From positions 1,284,001-1,348,000 of the forward strand of contig NC_011026.1 of the NCBI RefSeq assembly GCF_000020525.1: a DNA stretch of 64,000 bases, given 5' to 3'. The position numbers and the translations under genes are program-made. The notes beneath the pieces were generated by a model. It was given only the letters and a program-made list of their open reading frames with translations. It was not told where the DNA came from and made no database searches. Numbering within the stretch: position 1 is the stretch's first letter; every line of letters begins with the position of its first letter. Source of the DNA: Chloroherpeton thalassium ATCC 35110. GTDB lineage: Bacteria; Bacteroidota; Chlorobiia; Chlorobiales; Chloroherpetonaceae. Below are positions 29,300 through 38,520 of this stretch, one piece after another.

Positions 29300-30844
29300 T
29301 TATTCCCACTCAATTGTTGCCGGCGGTTTAGATGAAATGTCGTAGGTGACGCGATTGATCCCACGAACTTCATTGATGATTCGGTTCGATACATGAGCCA
29401 AGAAATCGTTCGGCAACCGCGCCCAGTCTGCTGTCATGCCATCGGTGGAATTGACCGCGCGCAAGGCAACCGCGTTTTCATAAGTGCGATTGTCGCCCAT
29501 CACGCCGACGGTTTGAACTGGCAGCAGCACTGTGAATGCCTGCCAAATTTGCAAGTAAAGGTCATGTTTTTTCAGTTCGTCGATGAAAATCGCATCGGCT
29601 TCGCGCAAGACATCCAGTCGTTCTTTGGAAACCGAGCCAAGCACACGCACCGCAAGCCCGGGACCCGGAAATGGATGGCGGGTTAAAATCTCATCTGGCA
29701 CATCAAGCAATTTTCCCACTTTCCGAACTTCATCTTTGAAAAGCTCGCGCAGCGGCTCGATCAACTTAAGTTTCATGCGCTTTGGCAATCCGCCAACATT
29801 ATGATGCGTTTTAATCGTTTGCGACGGCCCTTTCACGCTCACGCTTTCAATTACATCTGGATAAAGCGTGCCTTGCACCAAAAACTTTTCGTTGTGAATG
29901 TGCTCCTCAAAAACTTTGATGAATGTCCTGCCGATGATTTTTCGCTTGCGCTCCGGCGAAACCACATTTTTCAGGCGGCTTAAAAAGAGCTCGGACGCGT
30001 CGACGGTTGTTAGATTTAAGCCAAGCTGTTTTAATTTTTCTTGAACTTTTTCGGCCTCATTTTTTCTCAGCAAGCCATTATCCACAAAAATGCAATGAAG
30101 TTTATCGCCCAACGCCCGGCTGACCAAAACGGCTGCAACGGATGAATCAACGCCGCCGCTGATGGCGCAAATGGCTGTTTGATCGCCGACAAGTTCTTTT
30201 ATGCGGGCAATTTCAGAATCGATGAAACTTTGTGGCGACCAATCCGGCGTGATGCCAGCGATGTTGATGAGAAAGTTAGATAGCAGCTTTTCGCCAAACT
30301 CCGTGTGATGCACTTCTGGATGAAATTGCAGGCCAAAAATCCGGTGTGCACCTTCGCCTTCAGTGACTTCAATGGCGCAAAGTTCGGAGTTTGCAGTTTG
30401 GGCTGTGATGTGAAATCCTTTGGGCAGGCAAGTGAGTTTATCGCTGTGGCTCATCCAAACGGTGGAGTCTGGTATATTTTTGAAAAGTAAACTTTCCGCT
30501 AACTCATTTTGGCGAACAATGTTCATTTGAGCGCGGCCAAATTCGCGTTTTGGTGAAGCGGCAACTTCGCCACCAAAATGCTTTGCAATGGCTTGAAGGC
30601 CGTAGCAAATTCCCAAAATGGGAATGTCCAGCTCGTAAATTTTTTCGTCGGGCATGGGGGCAAATGCGTCATAAACGCTGGTCGGTCCGCCGGAGAGAAT
30701 CAGTGCTTTCGGATTTCGCTCGCGGAGCGCCTCGGCTGATGTATGGTAAGGCAGGATTTCGGAATAGATTCCCAGTTCCCGAATGCGCCGGGCAATGAGC
30801 TGCGTGTACTGGGATCCGAAATCGAGAACAATCACGGAATTCAT
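29300..30844 (-). CDS. guaA: GMP synthase (glutamine-hydrolysing)
   Basis: 514 residues. Converts XMP, glutamine and ATP into GMP. The class I glutamine amidotransferase domain has the nucleophile in ILGICYGLQ (C80) and [13 protein letters not shown]. The ATP pyrophosphatase domain carries the P loop [14 protein letters not shown], and the C-terminal dimerisation domain ends [13 protein letters not shown]. Normal length. It is the last gene of a minus-strand run after the penicillin-binding protein gene. Confidence 0.98.
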
Positions 30845-30867
30845 GGCAGTTACTTCTTTTGATTCGC

Positions 30868-30933
30868 GTTGGCCTCGGCTCCGCCCGGGCCAACAAAATT
30901 TTAAAGTGTCAAAATGCTTTCAGGCGGAGCCGA
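30868..30933. repeat. inverted repeat in the guaA upstream region
   Basis: TCGGCTCCGCC at 30875-30885 and GGCGGAGCCGA at 30923-30933 are perfect 11-bp complements separated by 37 bases. A second, mutually exclusive hairpin GTTGGCC/GGCCAAC spans 30868-30894. They lie 24-89 bases before the guaA start codon, where a leader or a repeat element could be. Confidence 0.6.
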
Positions 30934-30953
30934 AAAGCACGAAACCGTATTGG

Positions 30954-33311
30954 TTAAAATTGGCCTTCGCCGCGTTTTTTTTGAGGCGGAGCAATTGGAA
31001 TGGCGCGAGCGGTTCTATTTCCGCCTAACGTGTCAAGCCGGTTAAAATTGCTGTAATTATTCAAGCTGCTTTGATATTGTTTCCAGCTTGCTTCGGTGAA
31101 ATATTCGATATAGGCGTCGTTGTCATTTGCGTCTGCTGGCAAATTGGTTCGCGATGAAATTGGTATGCCGATCACTTTTGCCGGCTTTTTAAAATAGCGA
31201 CTTTGCAAGCCGAGTTCAGGGTCTGCGTAGCAATGCGTCATAAAGTTTGCCCAAATTGGTAGCGAAGCTCTGGCGCCTTGTCCATATTTCATAGAGGTGT
31301 ATTTGATCCTTTCATCGTCAAATCCCGTCCAAACAACAGCCGCCAGCTGCGGCGTAAAACCGGCAAACCAAGCGTCTTTGTTATCTTGTGTCGTTCCGGT
31401 TTTTCCACCCGCATCCTCATAAAATTTGTAGCGCGAGCGAACCGCAACGCCCGTTCCTCCATTGATAACGCCTTTGAGCATAGAGACCATCACGTAATTG
31501 GTTTCTGGATCCAAGGCTTTGGCGCGATCGGGTTTGTAAGTAACAATGGGCTGGCCAAATTTGTCCTCGATGCGCAGAATGCTGACCGGTTCAACATGGA
31601 CGCCGTTATTGGCAAAAGTGCTATAAGCCGAGCAAAGCTCCAATGGCGAAACAACCGATGTGCCAAGTGCGATGGAATAGTTTTCATCAAGCGGTGATTT
31701 AATGCCCATTCGGCGAGCATACTCGATGATTTTTGAGGGTGGCACGGATTCATTCACCAGGCGAATTGTCACTTGGTTGAGTGAATTTTTCAGCGCGTCG
31801 CGCAGTGTGGTTAAGCCGCCCGATTCAAGGTCGGAGTTTTCCGGTGTCCAGATGCGATCGTCGTCTTTGATAACGAGAGGCTGGTTCAGAAGCTGATAGT
31901 TCGGTGGAATGCCCGCGTCGATAGCCGCCGTATAAACAAACGGTTTAAAAGTTGAGCCCGGCTGGCGTCGCGCTTGCCAAACATGATCAAATTGATATTG
32001 ATAATCGTCTTTCCTGAAATCTTTTCCGCCAACCCACGCTTTAATGTGGCCGGTTGCCGGTTCAATGGCGATGAAGCCAACTTCCACAGCGGTTTTTTTC
32101 AGCAAAAGCTTGCGCAGCCATTCTTTATCGTTTTTCAATTTTGCAAGCGCTTCTTTTTCCGTCATGCCTTGTTCGCGAAGTTCTTGAAAGCGAGGACTTT
32201 CGCGGATAACATCATTTTTTAAAGAGGTCGGCCAGCGCCAGTCTTTATCAAATTGGTCTTGTACCCAAGGCAAATGTTCGGCAACGGCATCCTCCGCATA
32301 TTTTTGCATGCGCGTATCGAGCGAAGTATAAACCGTCAGCCCGTCGCGATAGATGTCGAAGCCGTATTTTTTTGCTTCTTGTTTCAATTGGCGGCGGATG
32401 TATTCGGTGTAGTAAGGTGCGTCGCCCACATCGGTGACGGAAGTAAAATGCGTCACCAGTGCTTTTGCTTTTTCAGTTTCGGCTTCTTGTTCGGTTAAAA
32501 ATCCGGCTTTGGCCATCAAGCCAATGATGAGATTTCGCCGGGCAAGCGAGTTTTCTTTTTCACGAACCGGATCATAATCGCGCGGGCTTTTCAGCGTGCC
32601 AACTAAAACAGCACTTTCTGCCACGTCCAAATCGATGGCGGGTTTATCAAAATAAGTCCATGCGGCAGCCTCGATGCCCCACGCGCCCGAACCGAAATAA
32701 ACCGTGTTCAGGTAGAGCCAAAGAATTTCATCTTTGGTATAAGTTCGCTCAATTTGAATGGCCGTTAAAAATTCCTTCAATTTTCGCGAAACGGTTCGAT
32801 CGTGCGTTAAGTAAAGATTTCTGGCAAGCTGCTGCGTCACGGTACTTGCGCCATGCCAACGGCTTCGCATGGTAATGATGTTTTCTATCATTGCAGCCAC
32901 AAACCGCCGCGAGTTGAAGCCCCAGTGATCATAAAATTCTACATCTTCAGTTGCAATAAGCGCCTGGCGCGCATAAACTGAAATGGAGTCCAGCGGAACG
33001 GAAGTTCGATTTTTCAAAAAGTATTTTGAGAGCAGCTTCCCGTCGGCAGAATACACGGTGGTGGCAAGTTCCGGCTTTGGATTTTCAAGCTGTTCCAGGC
33101 TGGGTAAATCTTGGGAAAGGTAAAGCATGATGCCGCCGATGCCGAGCGCGCCCAAAAGAATCATGGCGAGAAATCCAAGATAAATCCGCTGCATCAAGGC
33201 GTTTCGTCGCGCCACCTTTTTTCTATACTCGGGATTATGAAAATACGCTTCGCGTTCTTTTGATGAATGCCCGTTGCCGGCATCGTCGTTCTTCTCTATG
33301 TTCTTTGGCAT
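30954..33311 (-). CDS. penicillin-binding protein 1A-type transglycosylase/transpeptidase
   Basis: 785 residues from ATG 33311, preceded by GAGGAG; an upstream in-frame start at 33362 lacks a site. A cytoplasmic N-terminus is followed by one membrane anchor (FLAMILLGALGIGGIMLYLS). The GT51 transglycosylase domain carries ATEDVEFYDHWGF and GASTVTQQLARNLYL. The class A transpeptidase domain has SxxK in PGSTFKPFVYTAAI, SxN in NSLNQVTIRL and KTGTTQDNKDAWFAG. It polymerises and crosslinks peptidoglycan. A Pro/Lys-rich tail ends the protein. It lies upstream of guaA on the same strand. Confidence 0.95.
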   Translation of the reverse strand: MPKNIEKNDDAGNGHSSKEREAYFHNPEYRKKVARRNALMQRIYLGFLAMILLGALGIGGIMLYLSQDLPSLEQLENPKPELATTVYSADGKLLSKYFLKNRTSVPLDSISVYARQALIATEDVEFYDHWGFNSRRFVAAMIENIITMRSRWHGASTVTQQLARNLYLTHDRTVSRKLKEFLTAIQIERTYTKDEILWLYLNTVYFGSGAWGIEAAAWTYFDKPAIDLDVAESAVLVGTLKSPRDYDPVREKENSLARRNLIIGLMAKAGFLTEQEAETEKAKALVTHFTSVTDVGDAPYYTEYIRRQLKQEAKKYGFDIYRDGLTVYTSLDTRMQKYAEDAVAEHLPWVQDQFDKDWRWPTSLKNDVIRESPRFQELREQGMTEKEALAKLKNDKEWLRKLLLKKTAVEVGFIAIEPATGHIKAWVGGKDFRKDDYQYQFDHVWQARRQPGSTFKPFVYTAAIDAGIPPNYQLLNQPLVIKDDDRIWTPENSDLESGGLTTLRDALKNSLNQVTIRLVNESVPPSKIIEYARRMGIKSPLDENYSIALGTSVVSPLELCSAYSTFANNGVHVEPVSILRIEDKFGQPIVTYKPDRAKALDPETNYVMVSMLKGVINGGTGVAVRSRYKFYEDAGGKTGTTQDNKDAWFAGFTPQLAAVVWTGFDDERIKYTSMKYGQGARASLPIWANFMTHCYADPELGLQSRYFKKPAKVIGIPISSRTNLPADANDNDAYIEYFTEASWKQYQSSLNNYSNFNRLDTLGGNRTARAIPIAPPQKKRGEGQF

Positions 33312-33361
33312 ATCTCCTCGTACTCTGGTCGTAAAAAATTCGGAATGTGTACTTCTAAACA

Positions 33362-33385
33362 AAAGCTACCCGAGACGGTAGCTTT
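33362..33385 (-). terminator. terminator after the alpha/beta hydrolase gene
   Basis: On the minus strand AAAGCTACC/GGTAGCTTT forms a 9-bp stem with a 6-nt loop, followed by TTTTG. It separates the hydrolase transcript from the penicillin-binding protein gene. Confidence 0.75.
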
Positions 33386-33484
33386 CCTCGTTACTGAAAA
33401 CTTATAAGTTAATGTTTAATCAAAGGCTTTCAAAAAGTGACTGCTGGAAAATCGGCGGTGGCTATTTCACGAATTTAAGCGAGC

Positions 33485-34390
33485 TTAGCTTTTTGCGTTG
33501 GCTGCAATTGGTTCAACCGGTTTTCTGGCAAACTGAGCGCTTTGCGAAAAATGTTCCCGAAGGTTTTTGACAAATTCCTCCGTGTTTTCCAACATAGGCA
33601 AGTGGCCGGTGCCAGGATATTGGATGAGTGTAGTCGGTGAAGCTGCTGTTCCTTGGCGGCGTTCATAGAGTGTGACCATGCCGTCGGGCGGAATGGTTTT
33701 ATCATCGATGCCAACGCAAAGCAAGAGCGGCGCGTCGATGGAAACCGATTGCGCCGTGTATAAGTCCAGCGCGCCTTTATCGAGCGAGAGCGTTCCAACT
33801 TGCTTAGCGGCTTCGGTGTCTGTGTTGAGAAAATCTTCAACGATAATTTTTTCGAACGCTTCGCCGATGGGCTGTGAGGTTGCTTTTTCCACAAATGCCT
33901 CTTTGAACGAGCCGAGGAAAAACAGCCATTTGAAGTTCATGGAAGTTTCGACAAACCAGCTGAGCATTTGCATTTGCCACCAGCTATAATCAAAAATGCC
34001 ACAAGCGATAATCGTCACCGAAGCGGTGGCGTTCGGATAGCGATGGTGGAGCTCGGTGGCAACCATGCTGCCCATAGAGTGCCCGATAATGTGCATGTTG
34101 TGGTCGCCGGCAATGCCCAATTTTTCAATCAGTTCGGAGGCTTCGTCGGCAAAAACGGGGATATTAAATTTGTGTTGATTATGAACCACTTTGGTGCGGC
34201 CTGTTCCGCTTTGGTCCAGCGTGATGCAGCGATAATCCGGGGTTAAAGCGTCGACAACCGGCTTCCAATATCGGCAGGAAAGCGCCCAACCGTTTAGAAA
34301 AATGACAACCGGTTTGCCCGTGACTTCAGGATGCGTCTCAAGCGTGTCCTCATAATAAACAACGCTGTGAGCTGTGGATAATTGACTCAT
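33485..34390 (-). CDS. alpha/beta hydrolase
   Basis: 301 residues of the alpha/beta hydrolase fold without a signal peptide. The oxyanion region is FLNGWALSCRYW, the nucleophile elbow is GHSMGS, the acid is probably in CVGIDDKTIPPDG and the histidine in GTGHLPML. The substrate cannot be read from the sequence; esterases, haloperoxidase-like and lactonase-like enzymes share this pattern. A Lys/Ala-rich C-terminal tail is present. It is monocistronic by the terminator that follows. Confidence 0.85.
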   Translation of the reverse strand: MSQLSTAHSVVYYEDTLETHPEVTGKPVVIFLNGWALSCRYWKPVVDALTPDYRCITLDQSGTGRTKVVHNQHKFNIPVFADEASELIEKLGIAGDHNMHIIGHSMGSMVATELHHRYPNATASVTIIACGIFDYSWWQMQMLSWFVETSMNFKWLFFLGSFKEAFVEKATSQPIGEAFEKIIVEDFLNTDTEAAKQVGTLSLDKGALDLYTAQSVSIDAPLLLCVGIDDKTIPPDGMVTLYERRQGTAASPTTLIQYPGTGHLPMLENTEEFVKNLREHFSQSAQFARKPVEPIAANAKS

Positions 34391-34515
34391 TTCAAATACG
34401 GATAAAGTTCAAAAATCGCTTGAAATATAAGTTGAAAATATAAGCAGCATTCTGAGAATGGCAAACCCACGGAGCGTTTCTCGGGGCAAAGCGCCAGCGA
34501 AGTTTTATCGAGTTG

Positions 34516-34546
34516 CTTGCAATGGCTTGTATTTTTTGTATATTTG
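34516..34546 (+). promoter_or_regulatory. promoter of tRNA-Pro, Bacteroidota-type
   Basis: CTTG at 34516-34519 (one mismatch to TTTG), a 19-base spacer and TATATTTG at 34539-34546. The tRNA begins about 20 bases after the -7 box, which fits a short 5' leader. Confidence 0.65.
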
Positions 34547-34566
34547 CCCTTCCAAAAATTTTGTTT

Positions 34567-34640
<74 letters not shown>

Positions 34641-34664
34641 CAAACTCCCAAATTTCGCTCTTCA

Positions 34665-35468
34665 CTAAAGAAGTTTTTTGCTTTTCAAGATGTCTTCCAC
34701 GATTTCGCGAGCGACTTTTCCCGACGCATTCTCGCCTTGAATCATGCAAGTAAATGCGTAAGTTTTTCTCTCAACTTCAACATACCCGACAAACCAACCC
34801 AAATTGAATGCGCCTCTTGCTTGATTGAAGCCTGAACCTGTTTTTCCATAAAATGCGCCGCGTTCCGTCTTGCGAATCAGCATGATCTTTTTAAGCGCGG
34901 ATTGTGCTTTTTCAGAAAAGGGAAGCTGATTGGTGAGAAGCGCATGAATTAGTCGAACTTGCTCGAGCGGTGAAATTAAAATGGTTTTGCTGCCTTGTCT
35001 CGGAAGCCAAAACACGTCGATGCCGGCGGAAATGTCGCCATCACCGTAATGTATTTTGTTGAGCCAAGTTTGCATGTGCTTCTCGCCGATTTTCCGAGCC
35101 AGCGCTTGAAATGCCGGCACGCAAGAAACCTGAAATGCCTCTTTTAGCGTCAAATCTTTGTTCCAATCTGCAATGAAGCGTTTTTCCCCGTCCCATTTGT
35201 AAAAAGGCTCGTTCGGTGAGGAAATCAACCCAAGCTGAAGTCCGATAAGCGTATTCCAAATCTTGAAAGTTGAACAGGGCGCAAGCTTTTCCGCTGATGC
35301 GGCAGGGTTGAAATCGTTGATTTGCCCTGACTCGCAGTCCATCAAAATGAGCGTGCCTTTTCGGCCATCCAGCGCATGTTGAACAAGACTGTCTGGAACA
35401 GGAAAAACTTGTCCGAACGCAGCCGTTGCGAGCATAAGCAAAAGTGAGAGAAAGCAAGCGTGTTTCAT
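34665..35468 (-). CDS. class D (OXA-type) beta-lactamase
   Basis: 267 residues with a signal peptide (CFLSLLLMLATAAFG). Class D active-site motifs are in order: S66-T-F-K69 in PCSTFKI, S115-C-V in FQVSCVPAF, and K209-T-G in FYGKTGSGF, followed by W225 in LGWFVGYVE. HYGDGDISAGIDVFWL corresponds to the usual YGN region but has Asp (D143) in place of Asn. The enzyme should act in the periplasm on beta-lactams, or on another acyl-serine substrate. No mobile element lies next to it, so it looks like a resident chromosomal gene. A regulator is not visible. Confidence 0.9.
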   Translation of the reverse strand: MKHACFLSLLLMLATAAFGQVFPVPDSLVQHALDGRKGTLILMDCESGQINDFNPAASAEKLAPCSTFKIWNTLIGLQLGLISSPNEPFYKWDGEKRFIADWNKDLTLKEAFQVSCVPAFQALARKIGEKHMQTWLNKIHYGDGDISAGIDVFWLPRQGSKTILISPLEQVRLIHALLTNQLPFSEKAQSALKKIMLIRKTERGAFYGKTGSGFNQARGAFNLGWFVGYVEVERKTYAFTCMIQGENASGKVAREIVEDILKSKKLL

Positions 35469-35813
35469 CTTTTTTGGCAGTTAGGATTAAGCAAAAATCG
35501 ACTCTATTTAGTTTGCAAAATAATGTTTTTCAAAGACGCAGCCTTTTTGAATAGCGCTGTAAAAATAATTTATTTTAAAAATAAGTTTATAATTTCAAGG
35601 AGTTAAATTTTTTATCTTTTTGTAACATCTTTCGATGCCTCGCGTGTAAAAGCTGTTTTTTATTGAATCGGGGTTTGCTCAAAAGCGCCGAACCGACTTG
35701 CACGCACCAAAAAATCCAGCCAAAAATGCTTGCAACTTTCCCCCGTCGCGCAGCGGGCAGCCGCCTGGTAAAAAAGCATCCTTTACTATTATTTTAATCC
35801 AACTTTTTATCTC
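35469..35813. other. divergent intergenic region, OXA gene / methyltransferase fusion
   Basis: 345 bases without a gene. The first two thirds are very AT-rich (long A and T runs around 35510-35620). I found no clear TTTG/TAnnTTTG promoter for either gene and no strong hairpin. Confidence 0.6.
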
Positions 35814-37784
35814 ATGAGCGAAAAAAGCAGTAAGCCTAAGGGAGGCCGATTGACGAAAAACGGACAGCCTCCAAAATCTCCGATGATTCACAAAGACCAC
35901 TTTGAGGCGCAGGTTCACCCGGACTGGTGGCGCCATATTTTTACATCTCTCTATTTGAAAACCGATGGCGATGTGGTAAATGATCCAGGCATTACCGGCA
36001 AAGAGGTCTCGCTCATTTTGGATACACTCAAAGTGCAACCCGACGCGCACGTCTTAGATCTTTGCTGCGGTCAAGGCCGCCATTCGCTCGAGATCGCGCG
36101 GCGCGGCTTCAAAAATATCGATGGGCTGGATCGTTCACATTACTTGATTCAGCGTGCCAAATCGCAGGGCAAAAAAGAGGCGCTTCCCGTCCGATTCAAG
36201 GAAGGCGATGCAAGAAAATTGCCGTATCCGTCCGATTCATTTGATGTGGTTACCATTTTGGGCAACAGTTTCGGCTATTTCGAGAGCGTGCAAGACGACA
36301 TGCGCGTGCTGAAGGAAGTCGCGCGGGTGCTGAAACCTTGGGGAAAATTGCTCATCGATGTCACCGACGGCGATTATTTGCGCGAGCATTTCGAGCCGCG
36401 CTCGTGGGAATGGATGGATGAAAAGCATTTTGTTTGCCGCGAGCGTTCGCTTTCGCTCGATGGGCAACGGCTCATTTCGCGCGAACTGATCAATCACACG
36501 CAAAAAGGCCTTATCGCCGATCATTTTTATGCCGAACGGCTTTATTCCAAAGAAAGCCTCACGAACCTCTTGAAGCACGCCGGCTTTTCCGATACGATGT
36601 TTCATGCGGAGGTCTCGCCGGAATCGCAGCGCAATCAGGATTTGGGCATGATGCAGCGCCGCTTCATTTTGACCACAACCATTAAAAAACAGTGGGCTGC
36701 TCAAAAAAAGAAGAAAGAACAGACGAAAGAAGTGGTGGTGATCATGGGCGACCCCTCGAAGCCCGACGCGCTCAAGCCGCTTTGTATTTTTGACGACGAC
36801 GATTTTTACACCATCGACCAGCTAAAAAACGCCTTGCGGCAGATTGATCGCTATAAGATCACCTATTTGAACAATCACAACACGCTCATCCACGATTTGG
36901 CCAGAATAAAGCCAAAAGTGGATTTTGTGTTTAACCTTTGCGACGAGGGTTTCAACAACGACCCGCGCAAGGAGTTGCACATTCCGTCGCTGCTTGAAAT
37001 CATGGGCTTTCGCTACACGGGTTCCGGGCCGCAGTGCTTGGCGTATTGCTACGACAAGTCGCTTGTGCGCGGCATTGCCAAAGAGATGGGCATCGCCGTG
37101 CCGGAAGCCTTTTTTATTAGGCCGGAGGAAACTTCGTTTGAACTGCCGTTCAACTTTCCCGTGATTGCCAAGCCGAACTTCGGCGATTCCAGCTTTGGCA
37201 TCACCACGCGCAGCGTTTCTTACACGATCGAGGAACTCGTGAATGCCATTTCGGAAATTCGCAGCAAAATCGGTTATGAAAAGCCGATTTTGGTTGAGGA
37301 ATTTCTCACTGGAAAGGATTTGAGCTTGGGCATTATCGGCAACGCGCCGGAATCTTACATGGTGCTGCCGATTATTGAGGAGGATTATTCCGGCCTGCCG
37401 GAGTCGCTGCCGAAAATTTGCGGCTACGAGGCCAAATGGCTGCCCGACTCGCCTTACGCGACCGTGAAATCTATTCCGGCGCAAATTTCGGAGGAAACCA
37501 AGAAGCTGCTGGAAGAATGGTGCGTGATGCTCTTCGAGCGCTTAGAATGCCGCGATTATTGCCGATTTGATTGGCGACTCGACGCAAACGGCAATCCGAA
37601 ATTGCTTGAGGTGAATCCGAACCCGGGCTGGTGCTGGGATGGACATTTGGCGAAAATGTCGGCGTTCTCGGAAATAGATTATCCGAAAATGATAGAAACC
37701 ATTTTAGCTGAAGCCGAAAAACGCTTTTCGCGCGAAACAGAAATGGTGGTGGAAAAACCGCTTGCGCCAGCAGGGGTTTCATAA
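35814..37784 (+). CDS. SAM methyltransferase fused to a D-Ala-D-Ala ligase-like ATP-grasp domain
   Basis: 656 residues in one frame. Residues about 35-290 are a class I methyltransferase: motif I VLDLCCGQGRHSLEIA (80-95), DGLDRSHYLIQRAK, EGDARKLPYPSDSFDVV and VARVLKPWGKLLIDV. A Lys-rich linker at about 287-303 leads to an ATP-grasp half related to D-alanine-D-alanine ligase: LCDEGFNNDPRKELHIPSLL, GFRYTGSGPQC, NFPVIAKPNFGDSSFGI, KPILVEEFLTGKDLSLGII and the metal site DWRLDANGNPKLLEVNPNPG. Both halves appear intact. ATP-grasp enzymes of this type join an amino acid or peptide carboxylate to an amine; the methyltransferase may act on the same product. Neither substrate can be inferred. It stands alone, with a terminator after it. 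Confidence 0.9.
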   Translation: MSEKSSKPKGGRLTKNGQPPKSPMIHKDHFEAQVHPDWWRHIFTSLYLKTDGDVVNDPGITGKEVSLILDTLKVQPDAHVLDLCCGQGRHSLEIARRGFKNIDGLDRSHYLIQRAKSQGKKEALPVRFKEGDARKLPYPSDSFDVVTILGNSFGYFESVQDDMRVLKEVARVLKPWGKLLIDVTDGDYLREHFEPRSWEWMDEKHFVCRERSLSLDGQRLISRELINHTQKGLIADHFYAERLYSKESLTNLLKHAGFSDTMFHAEVSPESQRNQDLGMMQRRFILTTTIKKQWAAQKKKKEQTKEVVVIMGDPSKPDALKPLCIFDDDDFYTIDQLKNALRQIDRYKITYLNNHNTLIHDLARIKPKVDFVFNLCDEGFNNDPRKELHIPSLLEIMGFRYTGSGPQCLAYCYDKSLVRGIAKEMGIAVPEAFFIRPEETSFELPFNFPVIAKPNFGDSSFGITTRSVSYTIEELVNAISEIRSKIGYEKPILVEEFLTGKDLSLGIIGNAPESYMVLPIIEEDYSGLPESLPKICGYEAKWLPDSPYATVKSIPAQISEETKKLLEEWCVMLFERLECRDYCRFDWRLDANGNPKLLEVNPNPGWCWDGHLAKMSAFSEIDYPKMIETILAEAEKRFSRETEMVVEKPLAPAGVS

Positions 37785-37810
37785 GCCGGAACAGATTTTA
37801 GCATGAGGAC

Positions 37811-37849
37811 CGCAGGCTTTCAGGAAAAGTGAAGGTCTGCGTGTTTTTT
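37811..37849 (+). terminator. probable terminator after the fusion gene
   Basis: CGCAGGCTTTC at 37811-37821 pairs with GAAGGTCTGCG at 37831-37841 (two G-U pairs) around a 9-nt loop, followed by GTTTTTT. Confidence 0.6.
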
Positions 37850-37889
37850 ATCGCATTTTTAGGATGAGTGGAAATCATAATATCATTTT

Positions 37890-38001
37890 CGCTCTGAGCG
37901 GAGACGAATGGTGCAAAAGTCCCGCTGCCCGATGGTGGAAAAGAATCGCGCCATACTGAGCCTTTTGGCGACGCATCCACGCGCCCGGTCGGATGCGTCA
38001 C
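37890..38001 (-). repeat. degenerate dispersed palindromic repeat, copy at 37.9 kb
   Basis: Read on the minus strand this stretch contains GTGACGCATCCG, GGATGCGTCGCC, AAAAGGCTCAGTATGG and CGTCTCCGCTCAGAGCG. These align with parts of the repeat array at 41944-42364 (GTGACACATTCG, GGATTCTTCGCC, AGAGGCTCAGAATG, CGTCTCCGCTCAGTGCG). A 9-bp inverted repeat GACGCATCC/GGATGCGTC is inside it. It appears to be a diverged, inverted copy of the same element. Confidence 0.6.
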
Positions 38002-38038
38002 ATTCGTATTTGTCATTTTGAAGTAAAAGCATAAGTCA

Positions 38039-38389
38039 ATGAACCCTGTTGTTTATACCGTACTTCTTTTAATCTGCAGCAATATTTTCATGACCTTCGC
38101 GTGGTATGCGCATCTCAAAGAACTGAGCGGGCAGCTTTGGTTTGTTGCGGCGTTTGTCAGTTGGGGCGTGGCGTTGTTTGAATACTTGTTGCAAGTTCCG
38201 GCCAATCGAATTGGTTATACGGTATTGTCGGTTGGTGAATTGAAGATTATTCAGGAGGTGATTTCCTTAAGCGTGTTCGTGCCGTTTTCGGCGTACTACT
38301 TGAAAGAACCGATGAAATTGGATTATCTGTGGGCAGGGTTGTGTCTGGTTGGGGCGGTGTACTTTATGTTTCGAAGCAAGCTTCCATAA
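38039..38389 (+). CDS. DUF486 / DMT-family small membrane protein
   Basis: 116 residues with four hydrophobic segments: VVYTVLLLICSNIFMTFAW, LWFVAAFVSWGVALFEYLL, ISLSVFVPFSAYYL and WAGLCLVGAVYFMF. FEYLLQVPANRIGY is characteristic of the DUF486 family, short relatives of drug/metabolite transporters. The substrate is unknown. A terminator follows. Confidence 0.85.
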   Translation: MNPVVYTVLLLICSNIFMTFAWYAHLKELSGQLWFVAAFVSWGVALFEYLLQVPANRIGYTVLSVGELKIIQEVISLSVFVPFSAYYLKEPMKLDYLWAGLCLVGAVYFMFRSKLP

Positions 38390-38448
38390 AAACGGGGTTA
38401 ATTTTGGTGATTTTCTCACGAGCCGTGAGTGCAAAAGGTATAAAAATG

Positions 38449-38470
38449 AAAAAGGGGCATCCCCCTTTTT
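38449..38470. terminator. bidirectional terminator
   Basis: AAAAAGGGG at 38449-38457 and CCCCTTTTT at 38462-38470 form a 9-bp stem with a 4-nt loop between convergent genes. A small extra hairpin CTCACG/CGTGAG sits upstream at 38415-38429. Confidence 0.8.
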
Positions 38471-38520
38471 CATTGTAGCTTGTTACAATCAAAGCACTTC
38501 ATCAAGATATCGCGCGCTTT

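Noticed and set aside
37798-38016. 72-codon minus-strand frame between the fusion gene and the DUF486 gene
   Set aside because: It coincides with the terminator and the dispersed repeat; no family pattern.
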